This document shows, piece by piece, positions 26,392-36,444 of a stretch of 64,000 bases of DNA (positions within the stretch are counted from its first letter, which is position 1; the number at the start of each line of letters is the position of its first letter). The notes under the pieces are model-generated. The model did not search any database. It was given only the letters and a program-made list of their open reading frames with translations, and had not been told where the DNA came from. This DNA comes from Eledone cirrhosa (taxonomy: Eukaryota; Mollusca; Cephalopoda; Octopoda; Eledonidae): positions 299,869,117 to 299,933,116 of the forward strand of contig OZ024740.1 of the NCBI GenBank assembly GCA_964016885.1, read 5' to 3'. Both the position numbers and the translations under genes were made by a program.

Positions 26392-26635
26392 TAAGGCTAT
26401 ACATTTCAGACAACACTAAGAGAATTTTACAATTGACTGTCCAGCTACACGTGGGAGAGAGAAGTCACAGCGTGTTTAAGGGCAGTTAACCAGTGGCCTC
26501 TGAGAGACGAACTGCTAGAAAGGGCAGCCCAAAACCACTCAGAGAAGAGTGCTCAACCAAACAGAGTTGGGAAAGACTGTTGTTAGGAGCGAAATATCAC
26601 GATAAATTAACGGAGGCATAGGCCGTCATTTATAT

Positions 26636-26837
26636 ATATAGGAACATTTTTGACCCCGACGGCAGAGCTCAAGCCGTTTCGACGGTTTCCGGCAATAGTC
26701 GTCGAAACGACTTGAGCTCTGCCGTCGGGGTCAAACATTTTCCTATTACCCACTTTACTACCCTAAGTATTGAGCACTCTGGTGCGTTATGGTCCATCTG
26801 GTTCCTTATCACTCTTCCTTCGTTTTATATATATATA
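26636..26837 (-). repeat. PLE-end hairpin element, copy A
   Basis: A short palindrome (about 26655-26740) has ~38-bp arms, gaccccgacggcagagctca... and its complement, around a ~15-nt loop. It is followed by a conserved ~90-bp flank (landmarks ccctaagtattgagcactctgg, gcgttatggtccatctgg) and then (TA)n. The palindrome arms equal the outer ends of the inverted repeats around the PLE at 60720-63209. The flank matches 60639-60719 on the other strand. It looks like a deletion derivative or non-autonomous partner of that PLE. Confidence 0.78.
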
Positions 26838-26867
26838 TATATATAATATATAAGATCAAAAGATGGT

Positions 26868-26960
26868 TAAAGGAATTCCATGTATTTTATTATGCGCATT
26901 TCAAAAACAAACATCATCATGCAATAATATTTGCGTTTTCATCAGATAAAACAGGAGGAC
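26868..26960 (-). repeat. Short repeat with a hammerhead-like core
   Basis: Begins (plus strand) aaaggaattccatgtatttt. The ggaattcc end is shared with the inverted-repeat unit at 22321-22444. Purine-rich minisatellites follow downstream. Confidence 0.4.
26884..26952 (-). ncRNA. Hammerhead ribozyme-like motif, single copy
   Basis: Minus strand: stem I GUUUUAU, core CUGAUGA, stem II AAAcGCAAA/UUUGUuUUU (one mismatch and one G-U in nine), GAAA, self-complementary stem III AUGC/GCAU, cleavage triplet AUA, stem I AUAAAAU (seven pairs, the last G-U). All invariant bases are present. Because the stems are A-U rich and there is one copy only, chance is harder to exclude than for the tandem families. 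Confidence 0.5.
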
Positions 26961-27046
26961 ATGATATGAAGGCTAAAAAACACTTGTGGATAGTGCAGTT
27001 TTAAATCAACATATGAAAAGTAATTTTAGATTGATGTGTGATATTG

Positions 27047-27485
27047 GGAAAAATATTTTATTTAGAGAGGGGGGTGGAAAGGATGAAAAAAGGGGAGGAG
27101 ATGAGAGTGAAGGTGGAGAGGGAGAGATGGGTGATAGAGAGAAAGAGATAGTTTTTATAACTGAGAAAAGATATACTGTTTTACATAGAGAGGTTGAAAA
27201 CCGTTGGAAGATAATGTATAAATTAAAAGAATTTGAAAATTAACGAAGGGTAGAATATGTACGAGGAAAAATATTTTATTTAGAGAGGGGGGTGGAAAGG
27301 ATGAAAAAAGGGGAGGAGATGAGAGTGAAGGTGTGGAGGGAGAGATGGGTGATAGAGAGAAAGAGATAGTTTTTATAACTGAGAAAAGATATATTGTTTT
27401 ACATAGAGAGGTTGAAAACCGTTGGAAGATAATGTATAAATTAAAAGAATTTGAAAATTAACGAAGGGAAAAATATGTACGAGGA
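27047..27485. repeat. 218-bp purine-rich tandem duplication
   Basis: The unit starting ggaaaaatattttatttaga at 27047 recurs at 27265 (period 218) with very few changes. It contains gttgaaaaccgttggaagat and ends gaaaattaacgaaggg. The short open frame in the first unit is not conserved in the second, so this is not a gene. Confidence 0.85.
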
Positions 27486-27629
27486 AGGAGAGGGAGTTAA
27501 TATGTATTGAGATTAAAAAGTTTCATGATAGAGAGAAAAAATAATAATTGCGGATGAATATTCTAACGTAAAAAAAAAGGGTGTATGTTTACAAGTATTA
27601 TGGCAATTTCAAAATTAACGAAGAGAAAA

Positions 27630-27962
27630 AATTATTAAGGTTTGTGTATTGAAGGATTTGAGAAAAATAATGTGAAGTTAAGGTTTGTATATTGAAGGAA
27701 TTGATAATATGTGCGAAGAAAAGAGTTAATATGTATTAAAAAATGATTAAGGTTTGTGTATTGAAGGATTTGAGAAAAATAATGTGAAGTTAAGGTTTGT
27801 ATATTGAAGGAATTGATAATATGTGCGAAGAAAGAGTTAATATGTATTAAAAAATTATTAAGGTTTGTGTATTGAAGGATTTGAGAAAAATAATGTGAAG
27901 TTAAGGTTTGTATATTGAAGAAATTGATAATATGTGCGAAGAAAGAGTTAATATGTATTAAG
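27630..27962. repeat. ~111-bp tandem minisatellite, three units
   Basis: The unit with aaggtttgtgtattgaagga starts at about 27637, 27749 and 27860 (periods 112 and 111). Each unit itself contains two related halves (gtttgtgtattgaagga and gtttgtatattgaagga), so the period is compound. Confidence 0.85.
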
Positions 27963-27963
27963 A

Positions 27964-28009
<46 letters not shown>

Positions 28010-28080
28010 CTGTGTGCATGTGTGTGTGTATATATGTATGTATATATAAGTATATATGTGTGAGTGCATGTGCATGTGTA
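27963..28080. repeat. (TA)n(TG)n microsatellite
   Basis: TA array followed by TG and mixed TA/TG tracts. Confidence 0.93.
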
Positions 28081-28109
28081 AATATATGGGTATGTATGAA
28101 TTGGAATAA

Positions 28110-28285
28110 TTATATGGGCTATATGTATGTTTATATGTGGGGAAGTAAATATGTGAGCTAGCATGATCCCACCCCCCACTTCCCCTTACAAACCAATATC
28201 CAAAACATACATTTCTATCAACAAATATTAAAAAACCAACCTTATTTGTCTCTTTACTGTCATCCCATTTTTTATAAAAAAATAT
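28110..28285 (-). repeat. Unidentified dispersed repeat, second block, copy B
   Basis: Inverted copy of 15170-15360 (landmarks on the plus strand: gggctatatg, gctagcatgatcc, acatacatttctatcaaca, tgtcatccca). Confidence 0.6.
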
Positions 28286-28644
28286 GTACCCTACACCCTG
28301 TGGCGTAACCAGCTTTTAAAGCTGGGGGGGGGGGGTTCGATCTAAAGGGGGCCCACCAATTCCATACGCTCATTTCCATCGACTGCAAGGAAATATTTTC
28401 ATACACACATATAGAATAGATAAAAATTTATAATAGAGTAGACAGCATCACAGATTACAGAATTAGCCTGTCCGTGAACACTTTATTAACTGCGAAGACG
28501 GTGGTCTATCTTCAGAAAAAAAACAACATCCAATAAAACTAGTTTTGCAATCGATTATTCACCAACAAAAATTCGTATGTACAACAAATCGTCCATCTAA
28601 AACTTTACTTTCACATTCGAGCACATCACTTGTTCTACAGTTCT

Positions 28645-29155
28645 AATTTGCGATGTTTTACTTTAGAAAGTTTTCAATCACGATGCTGAAGTCAATTTTT
28701 TCAGCGTACATCATTGCCAGAGCATTCAATCGCTCTTCACTCATGGTACTACGCAAATAATTCTTTATCAGTTTGAGCCTGCTGAAGGTTCGCTCAGCCT
28801 GCGCTGAGCTAACCGGAATAGTTATGAACATTTTGTATTAGGCAAACACGTTCGGAAAGGCTCTATCTAAGTCATTAGAAATCATAAACGGAACGATCTC
28901 AGAACTCGACATGGATTTATCTAAACACACTTCCTTGTAAAAATCTGTGAATGATAAATACTCGTCGAATATAGTGTCATTTTCGATGTGACCCTCGTAG
29001 AATTTCACATGATTATCGATTCTCTCTCTATTGCATGTGTCGTCGTCGTCGAAGTGCGCCGGTATCAAGCACGAAAAATCCTTCACTAGATCGTGCAAGT
29101 CGGCAACACGTTCGTTAAAGCTACTAATGATTCTATCTAAGATAGTGTATTAAAC
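28645..29155 (-). pseudogene. hAT transposase C-terminal fragment
   Basis: The minus-strand frame from about 29150 reads SFNERVADLHDLVKDFSC and, further on, FPNVFA, then an in-frame TAA at 28838-28840. After the stop the same frame continues with TIPVSSAQAERTFSRLKLIK and NYLRSTMSEERLNALAMM. The latter is the hATC dimerisation domain typical of hAT and ZMYM1-like proteins (…AERSFSKLK…LRSTM…RLN…). The DDE catalytic part and zinc finger are absent. It is a short, dead fragment. Domestication is unlikely given the in-frame stop. Confidence 0.85.
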
Positions 29156-29329
29156 TTCCCGTTTAAAATACTGACTCATCATGATGACACCTCATTAACC
29201 ACACCAAAATTCAACTTTTATATAGAAGATTGTTGAAGTATTTCTCTATAAATTTAAGGTAGTTGATTCAGCTATAAGAAAAGAATTTGAAAAGCATCTG
29301 ACCATTATATATTATTCACCAAAGGACAT

Positions 29330-29750
29330 CTTTTGAAATGGAACCAGCAGGAGAGAACTTTCACAATTCCTTTCTAAAACACCCCATAATAACCTCAACA
29401 TCTCCGACCTCTACCCTCAATCAATTATCTTGCTTTTACAAGTCACCGTTTTCTTTCAGCTCTTGTGTGTGTATACATATATATGCTTTAATTCATTTAA
29501 ATCTTCATCAACACTCCTTTACTCTCACCCTCATTAACAAACCCCAGCACGGACAGACCCAAATCTCGTATAGATTCACACATCACAACCCAACCTGATC
29601 TCAACTTGACAATCGCCACCGACGAATGCGAGAAAGTTCTCCAAGAAAGTTAACCAGGAATCTTAAAAAAATCTCCCCACCCAAGTTAACGAAGAGCTTA
29701 TTAGATCTACAAAACCAAATTGTAAGATTATAATATTATAAAATTAAATT
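29330..29750 (-). repeat. Unidentified dispersed repeat, copy B
   Basis: Inverted, diverged copy of 14600-15020. The short ORF on the plus strand within it is not conserved in copy A. Confidence 0.7.
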
Positions 29751-29894
29751 GTTAAGAACTGCAAGTAAAGTAATTCTTTTCCTTTTCTTACATACATTTT
29801 CTTTCTAACTGTACGAAGGATTACATGCATTTTCCAATATATGTATATATGTATATACATACACAGGCACACACACACACACAGCCCCCCCCCC

Positions 29895-29929
<35 letters not shown>

Positions 29930-29934
<5 letters not shown>

Positions 29935-30245
29935 AGGTACATGGGTTAGTGGTTAGGGCATTGCGATTGCAATTTGGGTTTGTGTGTTCGATTATCGGGT
30001 GATGCATTGACACTTCATTTCAGCAAGGCAAGTTATTACACGTTGTAGAAAAGAGTTGCGACGTCACTGGTGCTAAGCTGTATAGGCCATCGCATTTCCC
30101 TTGAACAACCTCGGTGACGTGAAGAGGGGAGACGGTAAGCATGGTGACTGCTGGTCTTCCATAAACACACCTTGCTTCGGTGTGCCAAACCAAATTCATT
30201 AGTGACCGATGGGGCTCATTAAAAAAATACATATAAAGATACATA
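29930..30245 (+). repeat. tRNA-derived SINE, second family
   Basis: Starts with a tRNA-like head: gggttagtggttagggcatt (A-box region) and gtgttcgattatcggg (B box). A ~200-bp body follows (ttcagcaaggcaagttatta, cggtgacgtgaagagg, ccttgcttcggtgtgcc), ending in A-rich and (TG)n sequence. (TA)n lies directly upstream. The reverse-strand ORF covering it is a shadow. Confidence 0.7.
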
Positions 30246-30386
30246 GGTGTGTGTGTGTGTATGTGTGCAATATATATGTACCCAGGTTTTGTTACGCCTG
30301 ACAACGAATAAATATGATTAACATAAATTCTCCTTCATTACACACAAACATACCCCATCCGGATTGATAAATATATAGACAGACAG

Positions 30387-30422
<36 letters not shown>

Positions 30423-30429
30423 AGATATA

Positions 30430-30507
30430 AACACGATGCCGCTTACTTAACATTCGATCATCTTTACTTGTATGTATATAGACACGTATGTATGTGTGAG
30501 GGAGAGG

Positions 30508-30588
<81 letters not shown>

Positions 30589-30655
30589 AGAGAGAGGGAG
30601 AGAGGGAGAGAGAGGGAGGGAGAGAGATAGAGAGCAAGAGAGAGAGATTAATAGG
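30430..30655 (+). repeat. Dispersed repeat, copy 2, with long (GA)n tail
   Basis: First ~90 bp match 4965-5060 (attcgatcatctttacttgt). The GA array spans about 30510-30650. ORFs across it are artefacts. Confidence 0.75.
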
Positions 30656-30704
30656 GATGTCAGAATCTACCATGGAACGTACTTACACACTTGCCATTGT
30701 GAAT

Positions 30705-30882
30705 TGGCAGTATCGGTAGAGGGTCGGACACCATGCTTTACAGTATAGTTACATCCCTTTACGGTCTGAATTCAAATCCCGTCGAGGTTAACTTTGCCTT
30801 TCATCCTTACGGGGTCGATAACATAAAGTACCAGTAATGTACTGGGTAATTGCTGGCCTTGTGCCAAAAGTAGAAACAATTA
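30705..30882 (+). repeat. tRNA-derived SINE, cephalopod type, good copy
   Basis: tggcagtatcggtagagggt (A-box region), tctgaattcaaatcccgtcg (B box), gttaactttgcctttcatcc, gtaccagtaatgtactgggt, ctggccttgtgccaaaagta and gaaacaatt at the 3' end. Tail-type simple repeat is short. This is the best full-length plus-strand copy in the window. Confidence 0.85.
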
Positions 30883-30889
30883 TTTATTC

Positions 30890-32130
30890 TATCTTAGGAA
30901 AGTAACAATACTGCCTATCTGTATCCTTATCTATCTGTATTTCAGCGATGATCTTGATACATATCTATCTGACGATTCATAAATTGGTGTAAGACATTAT
31001 TCTTCGCGGCGAGCACTAAGTGTCCTATAATAGAGTCTTTTAAAACTCCCACATTTTGAATTTAGACAGCTTTGTACGTTTTACCTCCTTACAAACATAT
31101 GCATAAAGAAATATTTGTTTCTTTTTATTGAATGGATTCCGTCAATAATATATGTCAAATTGCTGGCATTACTAAACCTTTTTCACTGCTCTGCTGAAAA
31201 TCTTTATTTGTTCTCGATTTACATTGCTACATCCTCATTCCCCGCTCCAATTCTAATTTACTGTACGTTCCTCACTTCTTTTTGGAATACCTGTATTCAG
31301 CATTGTTACTTCTTATTTTACTTCTTTCACTTCTTACAAGCTATGTTGGATTTAAAAAAAATATATTTTGTTAGAACTCTTTTGTTAGTTGTTCAGGCCA
31401 ATGTCACTTTCATAGTTTGTGTTTATTTCATTTCAATCTAATTTCTATTTCCTTCAGTCAACGCCTTAGTAACAGTTAATCTTTTGTGGCATTGTTACGG
31501 GAGTAGGTTGATTAAATGGATCAATTTGAAATGATTTGTAATATAAAATTGTGACAAAACTGTCGTGAAATGAACATGGTATGTTTCGAAAAGAATTCAT
31601 TTCCTTCATTGAAATTTCGAGAACCAAATTAACAAACACATTCCCAAATAAATGCATAAACACACACACGCACGCACCTATTTATAAATAGACGCATACT
31701 GATGTATCTCCTGAACAAATGTGAAGACAAAGATAATGTAATTTTTTTCTCCAATTTCTGACAGAAATTCCACGCCAGCAAATTGACTGCCATTATTGTC
31801 TGAAATTGAAATCGGAATCAAGAATCCGATAAAAGGAAACAAAAATAGAAAGCAAACAAACAAACAAACAAATTCAATTAAAAATTAAAGAAATATTTGA
31901 CATCTTTATTTGTATTTAAAGCTATGTTGAATGTCTTTTCTCTAACGAAAACGTTAGTGGTTATGATATATATGCAAGTCGAATGGTAGTCTCGCTCAAG
32001 TATAAGACTGTAATGTCACGTAAGACCGAATGTATTGTATCCATTCTATGAACAATCATATTATTTGAATCGTATTACTATTTCATTGTAATGTTAAAAT
32101 CTTGTATAGTCATTCTCATGTGCAAGGAAC
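30890..32130. other. Anonymous AT-rich DNA
   Basis: No recognisable domain, repeat copy or RNA gene. The 108-codon hydrophobic ORF at 31115-31441 has no family resemblance that I can see and is not supported by any context. Confidence 0.4.
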
Positions 32131-32306
32131 AGATATATATATATATATATATATTGTTATACTTTGGGAGGGTCATGTTGCCAATAAGAAACACACGCAC
32201 CAGTTGCTTTCACTTCAATTTATTATTATTATAAATTTATAATAAATTTATAAATTTATAAATTCCTGGTTGGTTGGTTCCACAACCAGATAGTTGTTTA
32301 TATATT

Positions 32307-32349
32307 GTCATAGTTCTTTCGTCACACACTCTGTGACCTCTTCAGTGAC
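32307..32349 (-). ncRNA. Degenerate hammerhead-like motif, left palindrome arm
   Basis: Mirror copy, on the minus strand, of the motif at 32451-32493. Being the other arm of the same palindrome, it gives no independent support. Confidence 0.35.
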
Positions 32350-32450
32350 TGGGGATTCCTTTCTTTGTTTCTGTGCCTCTCCTTTGTTCTGTCCAAAATG
32401 GCGTAGGACAGAACAAAGGAGAGGCACAGAAACAAAGAAAGGAATCGTCA

Positions 32451-32493
32451 GTCACTGAAGAGGTCACAGAGTGTGTGACGAAAGAACTATGAC
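32451..32493 (+). ncRNA. Degenerate hammerhead-like motif, right palindrome arm
   Basis: Plus strand: stem I GUCA, core CUGAAGA, stem II (g)GUCACA/UGUGAC (six perfect pairs with an extra G), GAAA, then GAACUA where stem III would be only AG/CU, then stem I UGAC. Core and stem II are convincing; stem I is short and stem III is poor. It is either a decayed hammerhead or a look-alike. Confidence 0.37.
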
Positions 32494-32699
32494 AATATAT
32501 AAACAACTATCTGGTTGTGGAACCAACCAACCAACCAGAAATTTATAAATTTATAAATTTATTATAAATATATTATAATAATAAATTGAAGTGAAAGCAA
32601 CTGGTGCGTGTGTTTCTTAGTGGCAACATGACCCTCCCAAAGTATAACAATATCGGTTTCAACAGACGATTTCAGATAAAGAATCTTGCTAAACAAATT

Positions 32700-32709
32700 C
32701 AGAAACGAA

Positions 32710-32746
<37 letters not shown>

Positions 32747-32958
32747 GGAAACATATATATATAGGAAAAAGTATGACCCCGACGGCAGAGCTCAAGCCGT
32801 TTCGACGGCTATTTATGGAGTCAAGAAATAGCCTTCGAAATGGCTTGAGCTCTGCCGTCGGAGTCATACTTTTTCCTATTTCGCACTCTGCTACCCTAAG
32901 TATTGAGTACTCTGGTGCGTTATGATCCATCTGGTCCTTACCACAATTGCTTTGTTAT
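32700..32958 (-). repeat. PLE-end hairpin element, copy B
   Basis: Same structure as at 26636-26837. (TA)n is followed by ggaaaaagtatgacc, then a palindrome 32776-32868 (arms gaccccgacggcagagctca... with an inner ctattt/aaatag stem). The conserved flank through ccctaagtattgagtactct and gcgttatgatccatctgg comes next, then (TA)n. Confidence 0.78.
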
Positions 32959-32989
32959 ATATATATATATATATATATATTCTGTACCA

Positions 32990-33180
32990 TTTAATTGTTT
33001 CTACTTTTAGCACAAGGCCAGCAATTATTACAGTACATTACTGGTCCTTTATTTTATCGACCCCGTAAGGATGAAAGGCAAAGTTAACCTCGGCGGGATT
33101 TGAACTCAGACTGTAAAGGGACGTAACTATGCTGGAAAGCATGTCGTCTGACCCTCTACCGATACTGCCAATTCCTCGCC
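32990..33180 (-). repeat. tRNA-derived SINE, cephalopod type
   Basis: Reverse complement of the 30705-30882 type: ggcacaaggccagcaatt-like start (here gcacaaggccagcaattatt), cgaccccgtaaggatgaaag, ttaacctcggcgggatttga, and the head accctctaccgatactgcca. Confidence 0.85.
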
Positions 33181-33719
33181 CTGTACCATTTAATAATTGG
33201 CAAATTGAATTTGAAGGAATAATGTCTAAAAGGGTCAAACTACATCTTACGTCACAATCGTTTTACGTTGAAATGTAAAACAAGTACTCGTGAACTTTGG
33301 TAAAGGGAATGCCCCTATATTTGAAATAAATACAAATGAACATATTTATAGGTGAAAATTTTTCTCATATTTACTTTTGTAACTTTTATAATCATTAGTA
33401 TACTTATAGAATACATCTTAACTAGTCAGGTGCTATCTAGCATATCTTAATGGTAGCATTTGCAGCGTTCGAAATATGTAAGCAGTACTCCTTTGCTGGG
33501 GGTTTATGTACTTCACAGAATGTCAAATACTAATCGGTCTGAATTGGGTGATGTTGCTTCAGTTCTCCTCTTTCGGGATGCATATAGCTTAGGCACTCAT
33601 CCATTGTCGCACATTCTAAAGTTCTTTCATGCAGACCTCACCATTTCTTCATCATTGCATTTCATGTTGATCCAAAAGCATATATGGTCTTTACTGATAT
33701 ACGATAACAACTCTAATAA

Positions 33720-34745
33720 TATGGAGATCATGGAGACCAAAATCAACAACCACACAAGGTGGTGGCTTGGTTTCCCACTTAATCTCAGTGACGATGCAAT
33801 CTACGTTCAGCAGGCCAAGCTTATGGTATCTCTCAAATTCATCGGTGAGGAGAACACATTCGAAAAAGCAAGGCTTTGACCAGACTGGAGAACTCGGAAG
33901 ACAATATCATGGTCAATCTAGCCCAAGCTGAAGACAGACAGAAAATGGAAATTCCAGGAAGCTGTGTCTATAGCCAAGTTGTGGGCGTAACAAATAAATG
34001 GAACGGTGGTCAGAAGCCCACGAAGAGTTGTAGAAAGATCTGATTATGCAAGTGGTTAGCCAGAAGGGGGTTCCAGAGGATTCCATAAGGCAGTTCAGCA
34101 GAGCCAACAGGGTCAGTGGACGACGTGGGAAGATACACTCCAAAATGTCTCATTTAGAATGATATGTAGCATATGGCGCCGCTTAGAATCAGTATTCTCT
34201 CCAGATCTGTCTGTTATCTCCTGCTCTCAAAGACGAATTTAGTGCTGTTCGGCAAATCATATAATCTCGAGTTCCCACTCTGCCATAGTGGACAGACAGT
34301 GATACAAGTTCTGATCTCTTGCAGGGTAGCACTATCCAAAGGAAGATACATGTGGAGACAATCAGCTGCTTAATGAGATCGTATATCTCATAACTACGGC
34401 AAACTTAAAACCCGTAGTATACGACAAGAGGTAGCATATCAGGGCGTGGAACAACTATGCCATACAGGGCTTGGGAGTCGAGTCTTCTGAGAGTTTCAGT
34501 CGACTGTGAGTGTTCAGTAGACCTCCCAGTATCAACAAAACAACCCGAAATCATCAGAAGAATCCCTTGAGGTCGGATATCGGTCTCAATTCCAGTTCAT
34601 CAAAACAGCTGATTTTGGTCGAACTTATCATTCCAGAGAAAAAGAAGCACACAAGACAGAAAAATACGCCAGTTTGGCCAACAGTCTGATGGAACCTGAC
34701 ATCCAGGTCAAATTTCTCTCATATGTAGTTACTAAAATTTAGCTT
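33720..34745 (+). mobile_element. C-terminal fragment of an RLE-type LINE (R2/NeSL-like), decayed
   Basis: Plus-strand frames show, in order, NNHTRWWLGFPLNLSDDAIY (about 33745-33805), MAPLRISILSRSVCYLL (34173 on), VLISCRVALSKGRYMWR (about 34305-34360, the tail of a zinc-knuckle segment), then SDIGLNSSSSKQLILVELII (about 34575-34635) and KTEKYASLANSLMEP (about 34653-34700). The last two resemble a restriction-like endonuclease core (D...LVELxxP...KxxKYxxL). There are several frameshifts and no RT upstream. RLE LINEs cut DNA with this domain after the RT. It is a different subfamily from the copies at 39-41.5 kb. Confidence 0.7.
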
Positions 34746-34749
34746 CAGT

Positions 34750-35865
34750 TAAATGGTCTGCCTTTCACATTTCCTTAGGATATAATTTTTGATTCCTTGT
34801 TTATGGAAACATTGCTTGTGGTGTGACATCAATTTGTAGACGATGAAAGTGTCATGCATTTTGAAATTATTTGTACTTAAGCATGTGTTTGGAAATCAAC
34901 ATCAAACAGATTAATGAACAAATATACATGAGTGTATGAGGAATTTCAAGGTATGACTGGTTCGATCGAATATGTAACACAGGTATCTCAGCGCATGTGT
35001 AATCACATCATCTGGGCAAATATGCTATGTAGGGGATGAGGGATAAATTACGTTCAAACGCGGCATGAGATTTCAAAGGAGAATCTCATGCAAATCACAG
35101 TCGAATTATTAATTGATGTGATGTAAAGCCCATTAAATGGTCTCTGACATAGAAGAGTATCTTTCCAGTCAGTTTGAATTTGCAGTAAAGTTATCGGTGA
35201 ACACTTAGAAAGGAAAGAGTCTGAGGTGGGCAAATAAATACTATACATGCGAAAAGACTCCAGCCACGAGCGAGGATATCATTTCGCACCGCTGATAGAA
35301 TAATCGCTTATGACGTTATCAATATGTTTGGACACCAGTACTATTCCTCAGGGAAAATATTACCTCTGGCCTCTGTCATTGTTAGTGTCATTATAGAAAC
35401 ACGTGTACAGATGAAACCAACGTGTCGTGTCCATTTTACTCACAGTGAGTGGCTGCAACACAATCCGATCCGTGACATAAATCAGGAACCTAGTATGAAA
35501 CCGAGTGGCATGTCACACGTCCCAAAAAGGCAGGAAGTACCGATATATGGGACGCAAATCAGAAAATATTAAAAATGTTAAAGATAGAAAGTATAAACTT
35601 CACACCAGCAATGTCTTCTTTAAGAATATGAAACAAAATTATTGAAAGTGTGAGTTAACAATGGTACGAACACAATATTTTATTCTATGTTCGTCTAAAT
35701 ACAGCGAGGCAGAAATAGAATGTATATGTGTATAATGCATGGCATGTGTCTCCCAACTCATATAACATTTATGTCTCAAATGTCATCTTTAACAATATCC
35801 ATATTGTCCATGGTATCAACGCGGTCCCAGAACCACCCTAAATGACACGATTTCAAATAGGAGCA
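34750..35865. other. Anonymous DNA
   Basis: No recognisable coding or repeat signature. The 82-codon ORF at 35324-35572 is not assignable. Confidence 0.35.
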
Positions 35866-35868
35866 AAT

Positions 35869-35955
35869 AGAAGAAGAAGAAGAAGAAGAAGAAGAAGAAG
35901 AAGAAGAAGAAGAAGAAGAAGAAGAAGAAGAAGAAGAAGAAGAAGAAGAAGAAGA

Positions 35956-35986
<31 letters not shown>

Positions 35987-36004
35987 CTTCTTCTTCTTCT
36001 TCTT
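35869..36004. repeat. (GAA)n/(TTC)n palindromic triplet array
   Basis: About 29 GAA units (35869-35956) directly joined to about 16 TTC units (35957-36004), which makes a triplet hairpin. It abuts the RTE-like LINE end at 36005. Confidence 0.97.
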
Positions 36005-36440
36005 GAGAGGATCGTTGGGGAAGAATGCTCAAATCCTCATTCCAGCGGGTCCTGTTAGACCTAACCCTCTCCAACTAATCCGGCTGGATCCACAAGTGGG
36101 AGCAGATGAGCTCATGCATGTTATCCTACCATCTGGCTCGGGGTCAGGGTCTACCTATAGGTCTCTTGATGGTTGGTTTTGCTCCGTCATATCTGTCTTG
36201 TGATTCTTTCCTCTGACATTCTAACCACATGCCCATATTACCGGAGCTGTGATCTCTCAAATCAGAGAAGTAGCGGCTCTTCATGAATCGAATCTCTGAT
36301 GTCCGCACTACGCACTCTATCAAGCAACGTTACTCCAAAGACCCTTCGGAGGTACTGCATCTCAGTCGCTTTAATCGTGATTGAATTCTTTGGGTTATTG
36401 TCCAAGATTCAAGACAATATATAAGTAAGAGTTGGCACGA
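36005..36440 (-). mobile_element. RTE-like LINE 3' fragment
   Basis: The minus-strand reading resembles the C-terminal tail of RTE-like RTs: MQYLRRVFGVTLLDRVRSAD (about 36355-36295), then FERSQLR.YGHVVRMSEERI (about 36270-36205), broken by stops and shifts. It is related to the fragment at 46790-47402 and, like that one, ends in a triplet microsatellite. Confidence 0.7.
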
Positions 36441-36444
36441 ATCC

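Larger units (their letters stand above)
25522..26630 (-). repeat. 539-bp tandem repeat, two full units and the start of a third
   Basis: The unit starts cgataaattaacggaggcat at 25522, 26061 and 26600, giving a period of 539 bp. The third copy stops after about 30 bp in (TA)n. The two full units differ at only a handful of positions (for example aaaggcag/aaagacag, gtacaaatc/gtacacatc, gagatagg/gagttggg), so the array is young. Each unit has a hammerhead-like motif on the minus strand, which sets the strand given here. No ORF of interest is present. It may be a retrozyme-like element or a satellite. Confidence 0.85.
32151..32653. repeat. ~500-bp near-perfect palindromic element
   Basis: Arms 32151-32394 and 32406-32653 are complementary with few differences and enclose an 11-base loop. 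Landmarks: tatactttgggagggtcatg at the outside, cacgcaccagttgctttcac, nested tttataaatt repeats, and tcctttgttctgtcc at the tip. (TA)n precedes it. No coding capacity. Each arm carries a hammerhead-like arrangement on its outgoing strand. Confidence 0.9.

Noticed and set aside
29744..30304. Minus-strand ORFs over the SINE
   Set aside because: Shadow frames across a tRNA-derived SINE and (TA)n; no domain.
31115..31441. Small membrane protein gene
   Set aside because: 108 codons, hydrophobic because of T-rich DNA, with no family resemblance, no splice context and no conserved neighbour.
26655..32868. Hammerhead in the PLE-end hairpins (GAAACGGC...GCCGUC with GGGGUC/GACCCC)
   Set aside because: The GAAA, stem III and GUC half fits well, and stem I could form with the left arm. 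But no CUGANGA exists where it should be; that place is taken by the reverse complement of the GAAA half. It is kept as a palindrome, not called a ribozyme.
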